The position numbers and the translations under genes were made by a program. A stretch of DNA of 64,000 nucleotides from Piper betle (Eukaryota > Streptophyta > Magnoliopsida > Piperales > Piperaceae): NCBI GenBank assembly GCA_033002965.1, contig JAURVB010013188.1, positions 62,001 to 126,000 on the forward strand. The letters are read 5' to 3'. The notes beneath the pieces are model-generated. The model was not told the DNA's origin, did no database searches, and saw nothing but the letters and a program-made list of their open reading frames with translations. This document shows, piece by piece, positions 24,534 to 35,849 of the stretch; positions within the stretch are counted from its first letter, which is position 1; each line of letters begins with the position of its first letter.

Positions 24534-26590
24534 TTATTTTCTCGGGTTACTGCTTGATGGATGATGAACTGCTTGCCCAATCCACTGAATTGGCTGCTGA
24601 TTGCGAAATTTTTGTTGTTGAATGGGATAAGAAGAATCAGTAATGTCAAAAAAAGAATAAAAATTATGTTTATATCTCAATTTACCTTTGTCGGTATTAT
24701 CAGAAAGCTTCTCAATTGCTTCTTCAAGGCATTTTTCATGTACCTATGTTGTTACAAAAGGTTAATTTGGCATGCATCAAAGCGAAGATCATAAACTGAA
24801 ATTTGACGCTTGGGATCTACTTTGAGCAGATGTCTGGCCTTCCTCATCTCTGACCGATCATGGTGTCCAGCTTGGTACATTTGCTGAACCTGAAAAGAAT
24901 CAGAAGCATCTCAACAAATTCAAAGCGAGAAGACAAACCAATAAAGCTTGAAACTATTGGCAATGGAAAGGTCGATATAACATCCAATATATTCAGCATT
25001 CTACATGCAACTTTCGAGGAAATCATAATTATTTTGCTTTTGAGGTTAAGCACGGCAGATTTCATTCTATGATCCATAAAAGTTCAGAACAATCCTGCCG
25101 TGTCCCTTATAGAAGAAACAAGTAAGAAAATGTACTCTCTCGGTTCAAAAGAATCCATAAGGGATATCACAAATTTGTCCTGGTCTATGACACACCCCTG
25201 AAGATTACAGTAAACTACTATACTGGCATCCATCCTGGTAATGCCTTGAAATGTGGCGGTAGTCAGATTGCCAGCAATTAAAAGAAAACAATCCATATTT
25301 TAAAGAGGAAATCCAGATCAAACATAGCAAAGATCACTTTAAAATAGCAAATCCAAACATTTGTTTTCAGAATCTTGGCAGCGTATTATTTAAAATTCAG
25401 AAAACTACCTAGTTACATTTTTCTTACCTCACGAATAACTATATCAGTGTTATGAATCTGGATTGTATCGCCTCTCTTCATCAAAATATTCTTATCCAGC
25501 TTCATCGATGCCAATGGCTCTCTTCCCTCTAAATATGTTTGCATCTGCCAGCTGTTAGCAATGGGCACGCACGGGTGTTCAACATTTCCTTGGGTATAGT
25601 ATGCTCCAGAATCATCTCCACACCACTTCTTATCTCAATACGGCAACAGCTGAACAAAACCTCCTATGAATACTTAGAAACAAGAAAGCATGATCAAAGA
25701 AATTCAATTTGTGGCATATATTATATTTATGGAGATATCTTGCCAAACTTACTATCAGAGAGGGCTGATCAGTTGCTGCTGATAACGGATTTGGAAAACA
25801 GCCATGGGGAGAAGCAACCGCCATTTTGGTCATTTTCAACTTCTTGCGACAAGCAGAATTATTTTCCGCGGACTTATGCACTACATGACTTGTGCTCAAA
25901 GATTCTGGTAGCAAATGCTGTTGGCTGGAATTGCTATGGCGCCATTTCCTGGAAACAGAGAATGTCTTCAACTAGAAAAATAGCAACAAAATTATGATAC
26001 CAATCTAAATAAATTAAGCAAAGGGCCAACCTTATTATTCTAACTGATTCATCTGAATTGATCTTAAGAAGTTCTCTGTGTTCAAGGTCAGAAACTCTCA
26101 GCTCTTTTCTCAGATCTGATATAAGCTCTTCTTTCTTCTGAAATCTCCGAGGCACCAAAGTGCGGAAAGAGAATTAAAAAAACAGCATTGCTCAGCTTAT
26201 ATTACACATCTTTTTGTTAGTTAACATTGCATTGCCAGCTCGTAATTTGAATTAAACAAAATCTAATTAAAAATAAACTAGACTGAGCTTTGACTAAGCT
26301 AACAGAGACACACATTATCTATCACAAAGTTGATGAGTACGAGTTGGTGTTAATATCTAAGACAGTGAATAAAAGGTAAACTGACTAATGCATTTCACAT
26401 AAATTTAAATTTCAATGTAAATTAAACATGAGTGCAAGCAGAATAGAGGATGTGGAGTCAGAAAAAAACATTTCCCAGGTGCACGACAAATTTACCAATG
26501 TTCATGCATCAGACTTTGCACTGAATGCTCTCAAAACACTTGCATATGCATTTGTCTCTGTGGAGCGAATTTGAACTTCAAAATTTGATT
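24534..26590 (-). pseudogene. EMSY-LIKE (ENT domain) gene, probably broken
   Basis: Minus-strand multi-exon gene. ENT domain: exon about 26496-26590 (QIRSTETNAYASVLRAF) and exon 26031-26137 (ELISDLRKELRVSDLEHREL), which closely match the ENT domain of plant EMSY-LIKE proteins, nuclear factors linked to chromatin and defence. Later exons with GT/AG borders: 25753-25948 (starts EWR, completing the domain), one ending at 25428 (GDTIQIHNTDIVIREV), 24821-24889 (VQQMYQAGHHDRSEMRKA), 24686-24743 (HEKCLEEAIEKLSDN), and a last one stopping at 24534. Oddities: an in-frame TGA (26502-26504) replaces a conserved Leu in the ENT domain, and no Agenet domain is visible. A 5' splice donor at 27541 suggests an upstream exon now split by a solo LTR. 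Confidence 0.65.
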
Positions 26591-27559
26591 GTTCTGCTAC
26601 ACAAGGACTTGATCCTCAAGGAATCATTAGTGAACCAGGATAGCATGCATCTGTTAATATTTTTCAGCTCCACCAGGAAGCTATCAACTGTTTCAGCTGA
26701 AGAAGGAAATGCAAGTTACTATCTTTTCTTTTAAAAGATAAACCAGATGTCAAGTATCAACAAAATCCACATGATTTCATATATTTTCCTCCTCTAATTT
26801 GATTTCAAATTTACTTAACTAAATAATCCACCTAGTCATTAAGAGAAGATGCAAATGCTTGCCCACAGTGTTCACCAAAAAAAAAACACCGAAATCCAAT
26901 TGATATAACATTTTTTCTCTTAACTTTCTCGATTCATTATCTACCAAATAAATCCCTTATCCACAAGATGCAAAAAGTAGCCCACAGAATTCCATGATTT
27001 CACAAATTTTCTTCCTTCAGCTTCATTTCCATTAAACAATTGATAAACCACAAATCTACGCACAAGGTTCTGTATTCTACAAAAACAAACCAAGATCCAA
27101 GAAAGTATACTAACAGCATCTTCCCACTATTTCAGAACCTAAACCCTTCAACACAACATTCATATTCAACCAAGCATACAAAACAAAGAACAATTTAAAA
27201 AGCAAACATGTACACAGATGCACACAGGTAAAACTGAGCACGACCCAAGGTTAAACAATGCAAAATTGCCAGCAACAGAGAAACCAGGCATACTAACCAA
27301 ACCAAGCAAGCTCAATCTATGCATGACTGTGCGCATTTTCTTCCTCCAAGTCCGTTGCCACAAATTAGACAAACAAAAACAAAAGAAAATCCATCAAAGC
27401 ACACTAGCATCATCTTCCCACTAACTCAAAACCCAAACATCTCTAGAACAACATGCATAATCAAGCTAATGTACAATACAATATCAAAAACTGCACAAAG
27501 AAGGATATTAAGAATATAAAGGAGAATTAGAGATTTGTACCTTGTTGGAGCAGATGAGA
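26591..27559 (-). other. Probable first introns and exon edge of the EMSY-LIKE gene
   Basis: AT-rich, with no coding frame I trust. On the minus strand a good donor (CAACAAG then GTACAA) lies at about 27541, which would end a 5' exon interrupted by the solo LTR from 27565. Confidence 0.4.
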
Positions 27560-27564
27560 CTAGT

Positions 27565-30156
27565 TGTAAATCCCACGATTCGAGTCAGGGTTTTATATTC
27601 AGAACCGGTCGGTTCGACCGTTATTTTTGAGTCGAGTCAGTTTCAGAACACGTGCACTGAGCCGACGCCAGTCGCGTGTATGAGCTACGAGGGTCATGCG
27701 TACCCAAGTATACGATGATGACGTCATGAACACAGCAGAAAAGAATGAGTTATCAGAGTATATGAAGGCATGCAGTTTATTTTTTTATTATTATATATAT
27801 AGTGGATCGTAGAATTAGTGTTAGGCCGTTTATCGCGTTAGGACGCATTACGGGCAGTTTGGGTGGGTTGATAGTCTTAGAGCATATCATTATGATGTTT
27901 TAGTGTTTGTTTGATTTTATGGGATTTTTCCCGATTTTTATGGATTTTTTTAAGATTTACTTCGAGTTAGTTATGATACTTGACTCGAGCCGGAGACGAG
28001 TCAAGTATTATTTACGAGTTTGCCACCCAACTAAGTTTCACCCCGACCTTTCTCCCCCACGCCCAAACCCTAACTGCCGCGCCGCCCCTGTTCGCGCGCC
28101 ACCGCCGCCACAGCCGACGCCGCCTGGCCGCCGATCGACGCCGCCCAGCCCGGCCACGGCGTCGCCCTGCCGCCCCGACCAGGTCCGACCCCCATTGGAC
28201 CGCCGTGACGCGAGGAAGCCACGCCGCAACGCCGCGCCTGCGTTGCACTTCCGTCGCCGAGTCCGCGCCGCCGCGATCGGTCGGTCGCCTTAGCACCCTC
28301 AGCCTTCCAGCGACCTTCCCCGACTGGAACGAAGGCCATTGCCACCGTGGCCGGCCGGATCTAGCGACCCATCGCCGCCGGCTCTGTTTTGCCGTTTTCC
28401 GGCGAGCCGCCGCCTCCATTGGCCACGCTGATGTCATAGATGAGTCGGGCTCGCCGAGCCGGTTCCGAGGGTACCCAACACGACCACTTTTCGGCCAATA
28501 AACGCCGCCGGCGATTGTCGCCGGAAAACCGCCGGAAGCCGAAACCGCCAGCAGCTGTCGGAAAACCGAAATTTCTGGAATTCACTGGAATTCACCGGAT
28601 CTTCCGCGAGGCTCACCCAGTCGAGCCCGATCGAGCTTCGGATGCCGATGAGCACCGAATTTGAGCTCCGAGACACACGACGGAACCCTAGCCGTCGCCA
28701 ATTGCCGACTACGTGAGGTATAATTACCTCCGATTGAGTTATTTAAAATTGATTATGATTGTTAGTATAACATGCTAGAATTGAATAATTGTCATGATAA
28801 ATGTATGAGTATGAGTGTAGTGATGATTGCATGATGCAATTAATTGAGAATGAATAGTGAGTGATTTAATGAGGTAGATCGAGTTGAGCATGCTAATCGA
28901 GTAATGTAACTTAGGAAAAATACAATAAAATTGGTAGGAATAGGATGAGTAGAATTGTTTTCATATTTATGATTATTGATTGTGATTGATGTTTATTGAG
29001 TTTGATGCATCGTTTAGTTAGCAGGCGTTAGTATTTAGTTTTGATGTGTAGGTACGGAGTAGGAGCTCGCCGCCTAGGCGCGATGACACGGTTGGAGCTT
29101 CTACCAGGTCCGTTTAGGACTCGTCTGTTTTACTCTTTTCTATTGTATGTTTGTTTTAATGCCTACAGGACGAGTTAAGTGGCGCTTTATCGGATCCCAC
29201 TTAACTCGGGCCATTTAACCGAATAGTTTTCCGGATTAATAACCCCTCGAGGATGAGATCCCTTGAGGATGATTTCGAAAACAAGATCCACCACAAGTTG
29301 CCGTCGGGCCTATTATATAAATCCCTACCCAGCCCTATATATATGTAGTTTTCGCGTTTTCAGTGAGACGAGAGATGGAGAAATCGACTGCACGTACCAT
29401 GCAGAGGATGCCGTGACAGTCAAAGCGGGCTCTGGATTAGTGCCAGCGGACTGTTCCATTCCCGAGGGATCCTGACAACTCCGCGTTTGAGTTCCTCACA
29501 CCCGGAGAACGTGGAGGTATATGGGTACTGTTAAGTACAGCGCATGTCCGGACTTGTGGTTCAAAGGGTACTAAAGGCGACTGCCTGAGAGTACTCGGCC
29601 TTCGTGCTCAAGGCTAGGAGAAATATGGAGGTACGGAGAGGGCTTAGGATAAAGTTTCATGAGAAGTACTGAAAAAGAAGTGCCGAGAGCGGCACAGTAC
29701 CAGCAGCAGATCAGTAAGTTCGGGATGCTACCGGGTACTGCAGCCCAGTGGCTCCTCAATAGTGCCCTTCAGAGTGTTCACGTGGAGTATATGATGTTTT
29801 CTTTCATATGAGAGTTTGCTCTCATAGCCAGCTTGTTATAATTATTTTATTTTCCAGACCAGTAACACTTATTACTGACGTGTTTTTATACTATATGTAG
29901 GTAATAATCACGAGTTGGAGGAGCCAGCTTGGACGGAGGAGCAATGAAGTCTTGTGCACACACACATGTTAGATATCTGAATGTTTAATATTGTATTGTT
30001 ATGTTATTATATTGTGAATGACATTTTCAAATGCATGAGACATGATAGAATGTGAACATGATCAGAGATGCGCAGCGGAAGCGTGGTGGGTTGAAACCCC
30101 AGCTTCAGAATGAATTCATAATATATTAGATTTTGTGTGAATGAAATCATGGATGC

Positions 30157-30197
<41 letters not shown>

Positions 30198-30474
30198 ATA
30201 GGGTGGGCCCATAATTTCACTTTTAGGGGAGACCCTGACGGTTTTATTTCAGGATTTTTATCGTAATTGTAATGATGTGAAAATTGGTTGCATGTCATCC
30301 ATGTAGTATCCTGTTAGGGTTTTATGCATTCATACATACATATAGCAAGTTGGATTTTTATCTTAAGACGCCGAGATTGGATCCGCATGAGTTAGGTTCG
30401 GGTTAGCCGACCTAACCGGGGCCTGTAACATGCCGGTTTGGTTCACGAGTGTGAACCGGATTTGGGGTGTTACA
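27565..30474 (+). mobile_element. Solo LTR, family Y, copy 1
   Basis: A 2,910-bp block starting TGTAAATCCC and ending GGGGTGTTACA, flanked by perfect 5-bp target duplications CTAGT (27560-27564 and 30475-30479). It has no internal region. It contains a GC-rich stretch (28050-28690, source of spurious frames on both strands), a TATA-like CCCTATATATATG at about 29330-29345, and a TA microsatellite at 30163-30194. It is closely similar, in reverse, to 51408-54340. It sits about 20 bases from a predicted splice donor of the EMSY-LIKE gene. Confidence 0.92.
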
Positions 30475-30479
30475 CTAGT

Positions 30480-32032
30480 TGCCTCAAATTCTCTTTGATT
30501 CCAAGTCAATAAATTAGGCAGGCACTAATGGCATCTATCTATGGGCCATAAGTCAATCAATCAGATGACAATGACGGATGATTGAGTATCCTTGATTGAT
30601 ACAATCTTATCCTTAGATCATCCTACATTTCGTTATCGTATGCATAATAACAAAAGTATAAAATGATTAATGCCTAGCATACTCCGCATTCCATATGTTA
30701 ATAGCATTATACTTCTGGAATATTTTAATTCAATAACAATCGTTTCCTACATCAATTATTTTTAAATTTAATTTAATAGAGTCAAACAAATCAATTCTAT
30801 TAATTAATAATGGAATTTACTACGACCAAAGGTATGATCAGTTAGGTTATATACAAGTCACCAACACCCTCTCGTAGGCTATACGTCAGGTTAACATAGG
30901 CAAAACCCGGAGGGGCCTCTAAAAAAACTTGCCTCCAAAGTGGGCCTCCAAAAGTGAGGGCTCTGATACTATTGGTAAGCCCTCCAAAAGGGAGGGCTCT
31001 AATACTGGTGTTAGGCCTTCTGACCTCTAAAAAATACTTGCAATAAATACCAGACTTTTTATAATTTAAAAGCTAATTTAAAAAATAAAAAAATTTTATT
31101 AACATATATACAAGTCATCAAAATCCTTTACGATTGATATGGGATAAACCTACCATGATCCAAGGCCGGACGATCATGGACAGCCCACTTCCAACCCAAA
31201 GAAAAAACTCCATGAGAGCATACTCTGTAGAAGATCACCCACTCTAACTCAAAGGCTAAAGTCCTCTATGGTAGCATGCATAATCAATACAACGAGAAGA
31301 AAACACCACACAAAAAACTTCAAAAAGGCAACTCCAAGAAAGCACAGAGAGCCGATCAGGAAACCTAGAAACCTTCCAACACTGACATCCAGAAGATCAA
31401 CCGCATGCACAAAGAGACGAGAAGACACAAAAGAGAGGAGGAAGGAACGGAAATGGCGACCTCGCTGAGTGAGAGCGGAGGCTTCGACGGCTCCGGAGAA
31501 CACGGCCGGAGAAGTGATCGAAATATGTTGCTGGCGCCGGCGGAGGAGAGTTGCCGGAGGGGGATTGTACGGACAAGGACCGTCGTCTTTTTTTGGGGTA
31601 GAAGATCTCACCGTGAGAAGCATGGCAGAGCTTTTTTCGTCTTTTTTTATTTCATCTTTTTGAAAAAAATGTTTTATCCTGTCACCACAGATGAATTTAT
31701 TGCGATTGTAGTCAACCCCTAAATAATAAGATACATACATCTATTGTCATGAAAAAAACTTATATATATTCTTCTTAAAAATTAGTTAATGACTCAAAAA
31801 TGGTTCAAAACCATTATTTTTTTGGAGCACAAGCAAAGGCTTGTTTACTCATGTTCTTTCGTATAAATTTCCTATCTTGTCTTAAAAAGTCCTATTTATA
31901 TACCAATTCAAAATATACTCATTAGACTCTATGTATTAATAATCGAAAATCGTCAAAGATTTTGTGCAAAATAACTATAATCTATAGAATCATAGGAACT
32001 ATCAAAATAAAGTAGTTGACCATACTAAATAT

Positions 32033-32067
<35 letters not shown>

Positions 32068-33035
32068 TTTGTAATTCTTATTATATACTTGGCATTTATC
32101 AGCACAAGTGAATCTATTCAAATACTCTTTTGTAGCTCTAGCAGTGACTAGATCAACGTGTCATTCCCTTAAGAGCCCCTAGTACGGTATATTAAAGCTT
32201 ACTAATAATATATTATAAGCATATATAAATTTAATTTTAAAAAATATTATTATATTATTTTGAGGCTGGCGAGCATTCACTTATTGCATTCACCTTAGAT
32301 AGCGCGCAAGATAGATATCGCCTGTCGGATGTGATCAAATGGCGGGAAATAGGAATAAAGTTGAAATAAGAAAGAAAGTGCTCTGCAAATTAAAATGATA
32401 CCTCGCCGGCTGCTAGCCCTTCCGAATACTATCACCTTTGATCCTATACTTCCATCAAGAACAATTTTTTCTAGGCCTAACGGGCAGGCCAGTGTTTAGT
32501 TTGATGCCATCCATTTACCGTTCTTCGTGCTATTTGGTTGGGTGATGTGAAGCGTGAAGGGTTGGATACAAACTTTCCTCGCTCAAAATTATCAATATGG
32601 GTCAAGTACTACAACCTACCCTTCAATTCACGAATTTTTTTAGCTCTTTTAAATTTGAAGCGATTTTGGCTACAATGGTTGCTTCCCCATTTGCTCAAGC
32701 ACCAACTTAATTTTCAACTTTTTATCTACCCCATCATTGATCGAAAATTTTGTACATGTAACTGGGACTTGGGAACTTGCTAGGATGATGAGGAGTGCGA
32801 AAGTCACCACGATAAGAGGTAGACTGATGGTTGATGAAGATTAGGTGAATCAGGGGACAATATTTTCTTCTCTACTCATTGATTTAATGGTGATCTAATG
32901 ATTAAAATGTAAAACTTGGGCTGTCCGCTAAGGGTTTTACTATCGATTCAGTTATTACCTGAATTGGGTTTGTAAAGTCCGGCCCCTCTTGCCATGGTTC
33001 ATGGTTTAGTCAAGTCGTATATAGGTAGATGTTAG
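30480..33035. other. Non-genic stretch upstream of the EMSY-LIKE gene
   Basis: No gene I can name. 30910-31020 repeats a GGGCCTCCAAAA/GAGGGCTC phrase about three times. A minus-strand frame at 31249-31740 is hydrophobic and of mixed composition with no recognisable domain. 32040-32068 is an AT run. Probably degraded transposon DNA plus promoter-distal sequence. Confidence 0.4.
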
Positions 33036-33039
33036 AACC

Positions 33040-33733
33040 ATGTTCCTAGCATGTATTTTGTATATTTATCACATCATTCTCAACATAATGAAGTCATAAA
33101 CAAAATATTAAACGTTGTATCACCTGACATGTGTATGCAAGAGACATCATTGTTCCTCCGTCCAAGCTGGCACATCCAATTCATAATTATTACCTACATA
33201 TATTATAAAAATACGTCGGTGGCAAGTGTTACTAGTCCAAAATATGACTAATATCAAACTGGCTATGAGAGTTAACTCTCATATAAAGAAAAACATTCAT
33301 ATACTTTACCAAAACTCTCTAAAGGGCACCTACTAAAGGCTAAAGACCCAATAACATCCTGAACTTACTAGTCTACTGATGCTTCTCTAGGCATTTTTTC
33401 ATTTCATTTTCTAGTCCCTCGGGACTACTAGGATATCCAAGCCCTCTTCTTTCCTCCATAATTCTCTTGGCCTTAAGCACGAAAGCCAAGTACTCTCAGG
33501 CAGAGTCACCTTTAGTACCTTTTAAACAGCAAGTCCAAACATGCACGGTACTTAACAATACTCGTAAACCTTCACATTCTCTGGGTGTGAGTAACTCAAA
33601 CGTGGAGTTGTCAAGATCCCACGGGAATGGAATAGCCCTCGTACTAATCTAGAGCTGGTTATGACTGTCACGTGCACCCGCTCATAGTATGTGAGAGTCG
33701 GTTTCACCATCTCTCGTCTCATTAAAAATAGAT

Positions 33734-33735
<2 letters not shown>
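33040..33735 (-). mobile_element. Family Y LTR fragment, left part
   Basis: Follows 51890-52520 of the complete minus-strand copy. It ends in the TA microsatellite (33736-33778) where element M1 begins, and continues after M1 at 37998. Confidence 0.8.

Positions 33736-33778
<43 letters not shown>
33736..33778. repeat. (TA)n microsatellite at an insertion site
   Basis: About 20 AT dinucleotides. In the intact family Y copies this is the LTR's own TATA-like run (about 29330 and about 52526-52545). Element M1 begins at its right edge. Confidence 0.9.
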
Positions 33779-33780
<2 letters not shown>

Positions 33781-33989
33781 ATATAATGTTAATGTATTGC
33801 AACACAACCATCTTCGCTGTGCTGCAGTTTGATTCCAGCCGTTGGATTATATCCAACGGCTAGAAAATAATCCCACCAAAGCCAACATCTTTCCAAAGAC
33901 ACCCGCGACACCCCTCAGCCCAGCGATTCTTCTCGCGCATCACACAGCACACCACGACGACGAAGTAGCAGGTGGTCGGAGGAGTACAG

Positions 33990-34340
33990 TGCTAGCGAAA
34001 GAAGCGACGATGACGAAGTAGCAGGCCTGTTCAGCCAGAACCTTTGTTTCGCTTCCTCTGTTTCTCCACCAGTGCGGCGCACCACGGCTGGCAGGAGGCG
34101 TCAGTTTGGGAGTCTAGAGAGGAGGCAGTCACCGGCAAGTCCAGGCCCGGTGAAAGAAGCGACGATGACGAAGTAGCAGTTTCACTTCGTCACACTTTGC
34201 TTCCTCTGTATCTCCACCAGCGCGGTACAACACGGCCGATAGGAGGCGTCGGCTTGGGAGTCCAGTGGGGAGGTGGTCACCGGCAAGTCCATCCCTAGGA
34301 AAGAATCAACGATGACGAAGTAGCAGTTCTGCTTCATTGC
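33990..34340. repeat. About 150-bp tandem repeats in M1
   Basis: The phrase GACGATGACGAAGTAGCAG recurs at about 34005, 34159 and 34308 (the last slightly changed), with GC-rich text between copies, giving units of about 148-154 bp. Confidence 0.8.
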
Positions 34341-34509
34341 ACTTTGCTTCCTCTATTTCTCTTCGGTAGGGAGAGGGGGAAGGAAGGGAGGCAGTGGTGA
34401 GGCGGCAACGACATCCCTAGCTGGCAGCAGGTAGCCAACAGGGGGGAGGGAGGGTTTGGTGCGGCAAAACAGAGGTGTGGCACGGCAAAACAAGGGAGAA
34501 GGAAATGGA

Positions 34510-35105
34510 CGATGGCAATTTCATAATAAAAACTTGATTCGCTCCCAACTCGAGTCAATATTATAAAATATATCCCAAAAAATTAAAAAAAATAGAGTAA
34601 AATGTCATAAAATAAAATAATCGAGTTCTAACTCGAATAACATACTCTAAACCTAATAACCCATCCAAAACTAACAAATTACACATCCTAATGGGGTCGA
34701 AGGGGGGAAAATATGTTTAGGTGCGAAGGTAGTTTTATAATAAAAACTTGACCCGCTCTCGACCCGAGTCAATATTACGAAATATATCCCAAAAAATATA
34801 ATAAAATTATAATAAAATATCTTAAAACAAAATAATTGAGTTCTAACTCGAATAACATGTTAGGTTTAGGTTTTATTGTAGTTTTATAATAAAAACCGGA
34901 CTCGCTCCTGAGTCAAGTCAATATTACGAAATACATCCCGAAAAATATAAAAAATATAGTAAAATAGCATAAAATAAAATAGCAGAGTTCTAATGAAGTA
35001 CTTTATTTTATTGCATTTTACTCTATTTTTTTCATATTTTCTGAGATGTATTTCATAATATTGATTGAATCAGGAGCAAGTCAAGTTTTTATTACAAAAC
35101 TACCC
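34510..35105. repeat. Array of family Y LTR fragments with one inverted copy
   Basis: Three direct minus-oriented copies of a family Y LTR piece (AATAAAAACTTGA...CTCGAGTC...ATATATCCC, starting about 34515, 34738 and 34885), followed by one plus-oriented copy (about 35000-35105). The last direct and the inverted copy can fold on each other. Confidence 0.75.
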
Positions 35106-35530
35106 CCCACACCTAAACTCATTCTTCTCCCCTGACCTCGTCTATTTCCCGCTTCTTCCGTTCCCCTTCCTTTGTTTCCCCTACCAGCGACTTTCCTCAA
35201 TCACACCACGCAATCGATCCCCTCCTCCCTCTGCTACCACCTCCACCGTTGGAATCGCCTCGATCGTCGCCACCGACGCTAGCTAGGATTTTTGGGCTTA
35301 TATAATGTATGGTTATACATACTGGGAAACATTGTCATTATATTTTTTGTGCATTTTGTAGATTGTAATCTTCTGTAATATTATTGAATGATGTCGATAT
35401 ATTTTTATTTATTTATATTATTTTTAATATCATATATATGCCACTTTGAAGACAACCATGATAAATCATACCTCTTTTTGTTTTTTCATAATTACAACAT
35501 CTCAAATTTTTATTAAATATTGACTAAGTA

Positions 35531-35605
35531 GGATCTTGATGGATTCGAACCACCATCCCTCAACCATTTTTTGAGTGCTTTGCCAATTTTGAGCTATAAA
35601 GATCC
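35531..35605 (-). tRNA. tRNA-like sequence (decayed, identity unknown)
   Basis: On the minus strand 75 bases fold as a cloverleaf by eye: a perfect 7-bp acceptor stem (GGATCTT with AAGATCC), a perfect 5-bp anticodon stem (CTCAA with TTGAG), and a T arm GGTGG-TTCGAAT-CCATC with one G-T pair. The D arm is weak, and position 33 is A rather than the universal U, so it is unlikely to work. The TTCGAAT T loop is typical. I cannot assign it to a plastid, mitochondrial or nuclear family. Confidence 0.4.
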
Positions 35606-35849
35606 ATAACAGTTTAATTTATTGAAAAACATAAACTAGTGGTTTGACGACAAGCTTTGGAAAGATGATGCTTATCATATGCCATCAAGCAAATGCAATC
35701 ACACAAATAATACATTTTTCAATTCCAAAACACATCATGCCTGGTACATAAAAAATACAAAACAAAACACAGCATTTTCTTTCAAGCCAGCTGGAAAATT
35801 GGAACAGTACTAAAAAGGACACAGAATTCCAGATATTTGCTGTTGATCT

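Noticed and set aside
25539..25997. 152-residue plus-strand frame
   Set aside because: It is antisense to the EMSY-LIKE exons, which have matching domains and splice sites.
27980..28676. Pro/Arg/Ala-rich frames on both strands
   Set aside because: They lie in the GC-rich block of a solo LTR; the matching block at 53160-53830 shows different broken frames.
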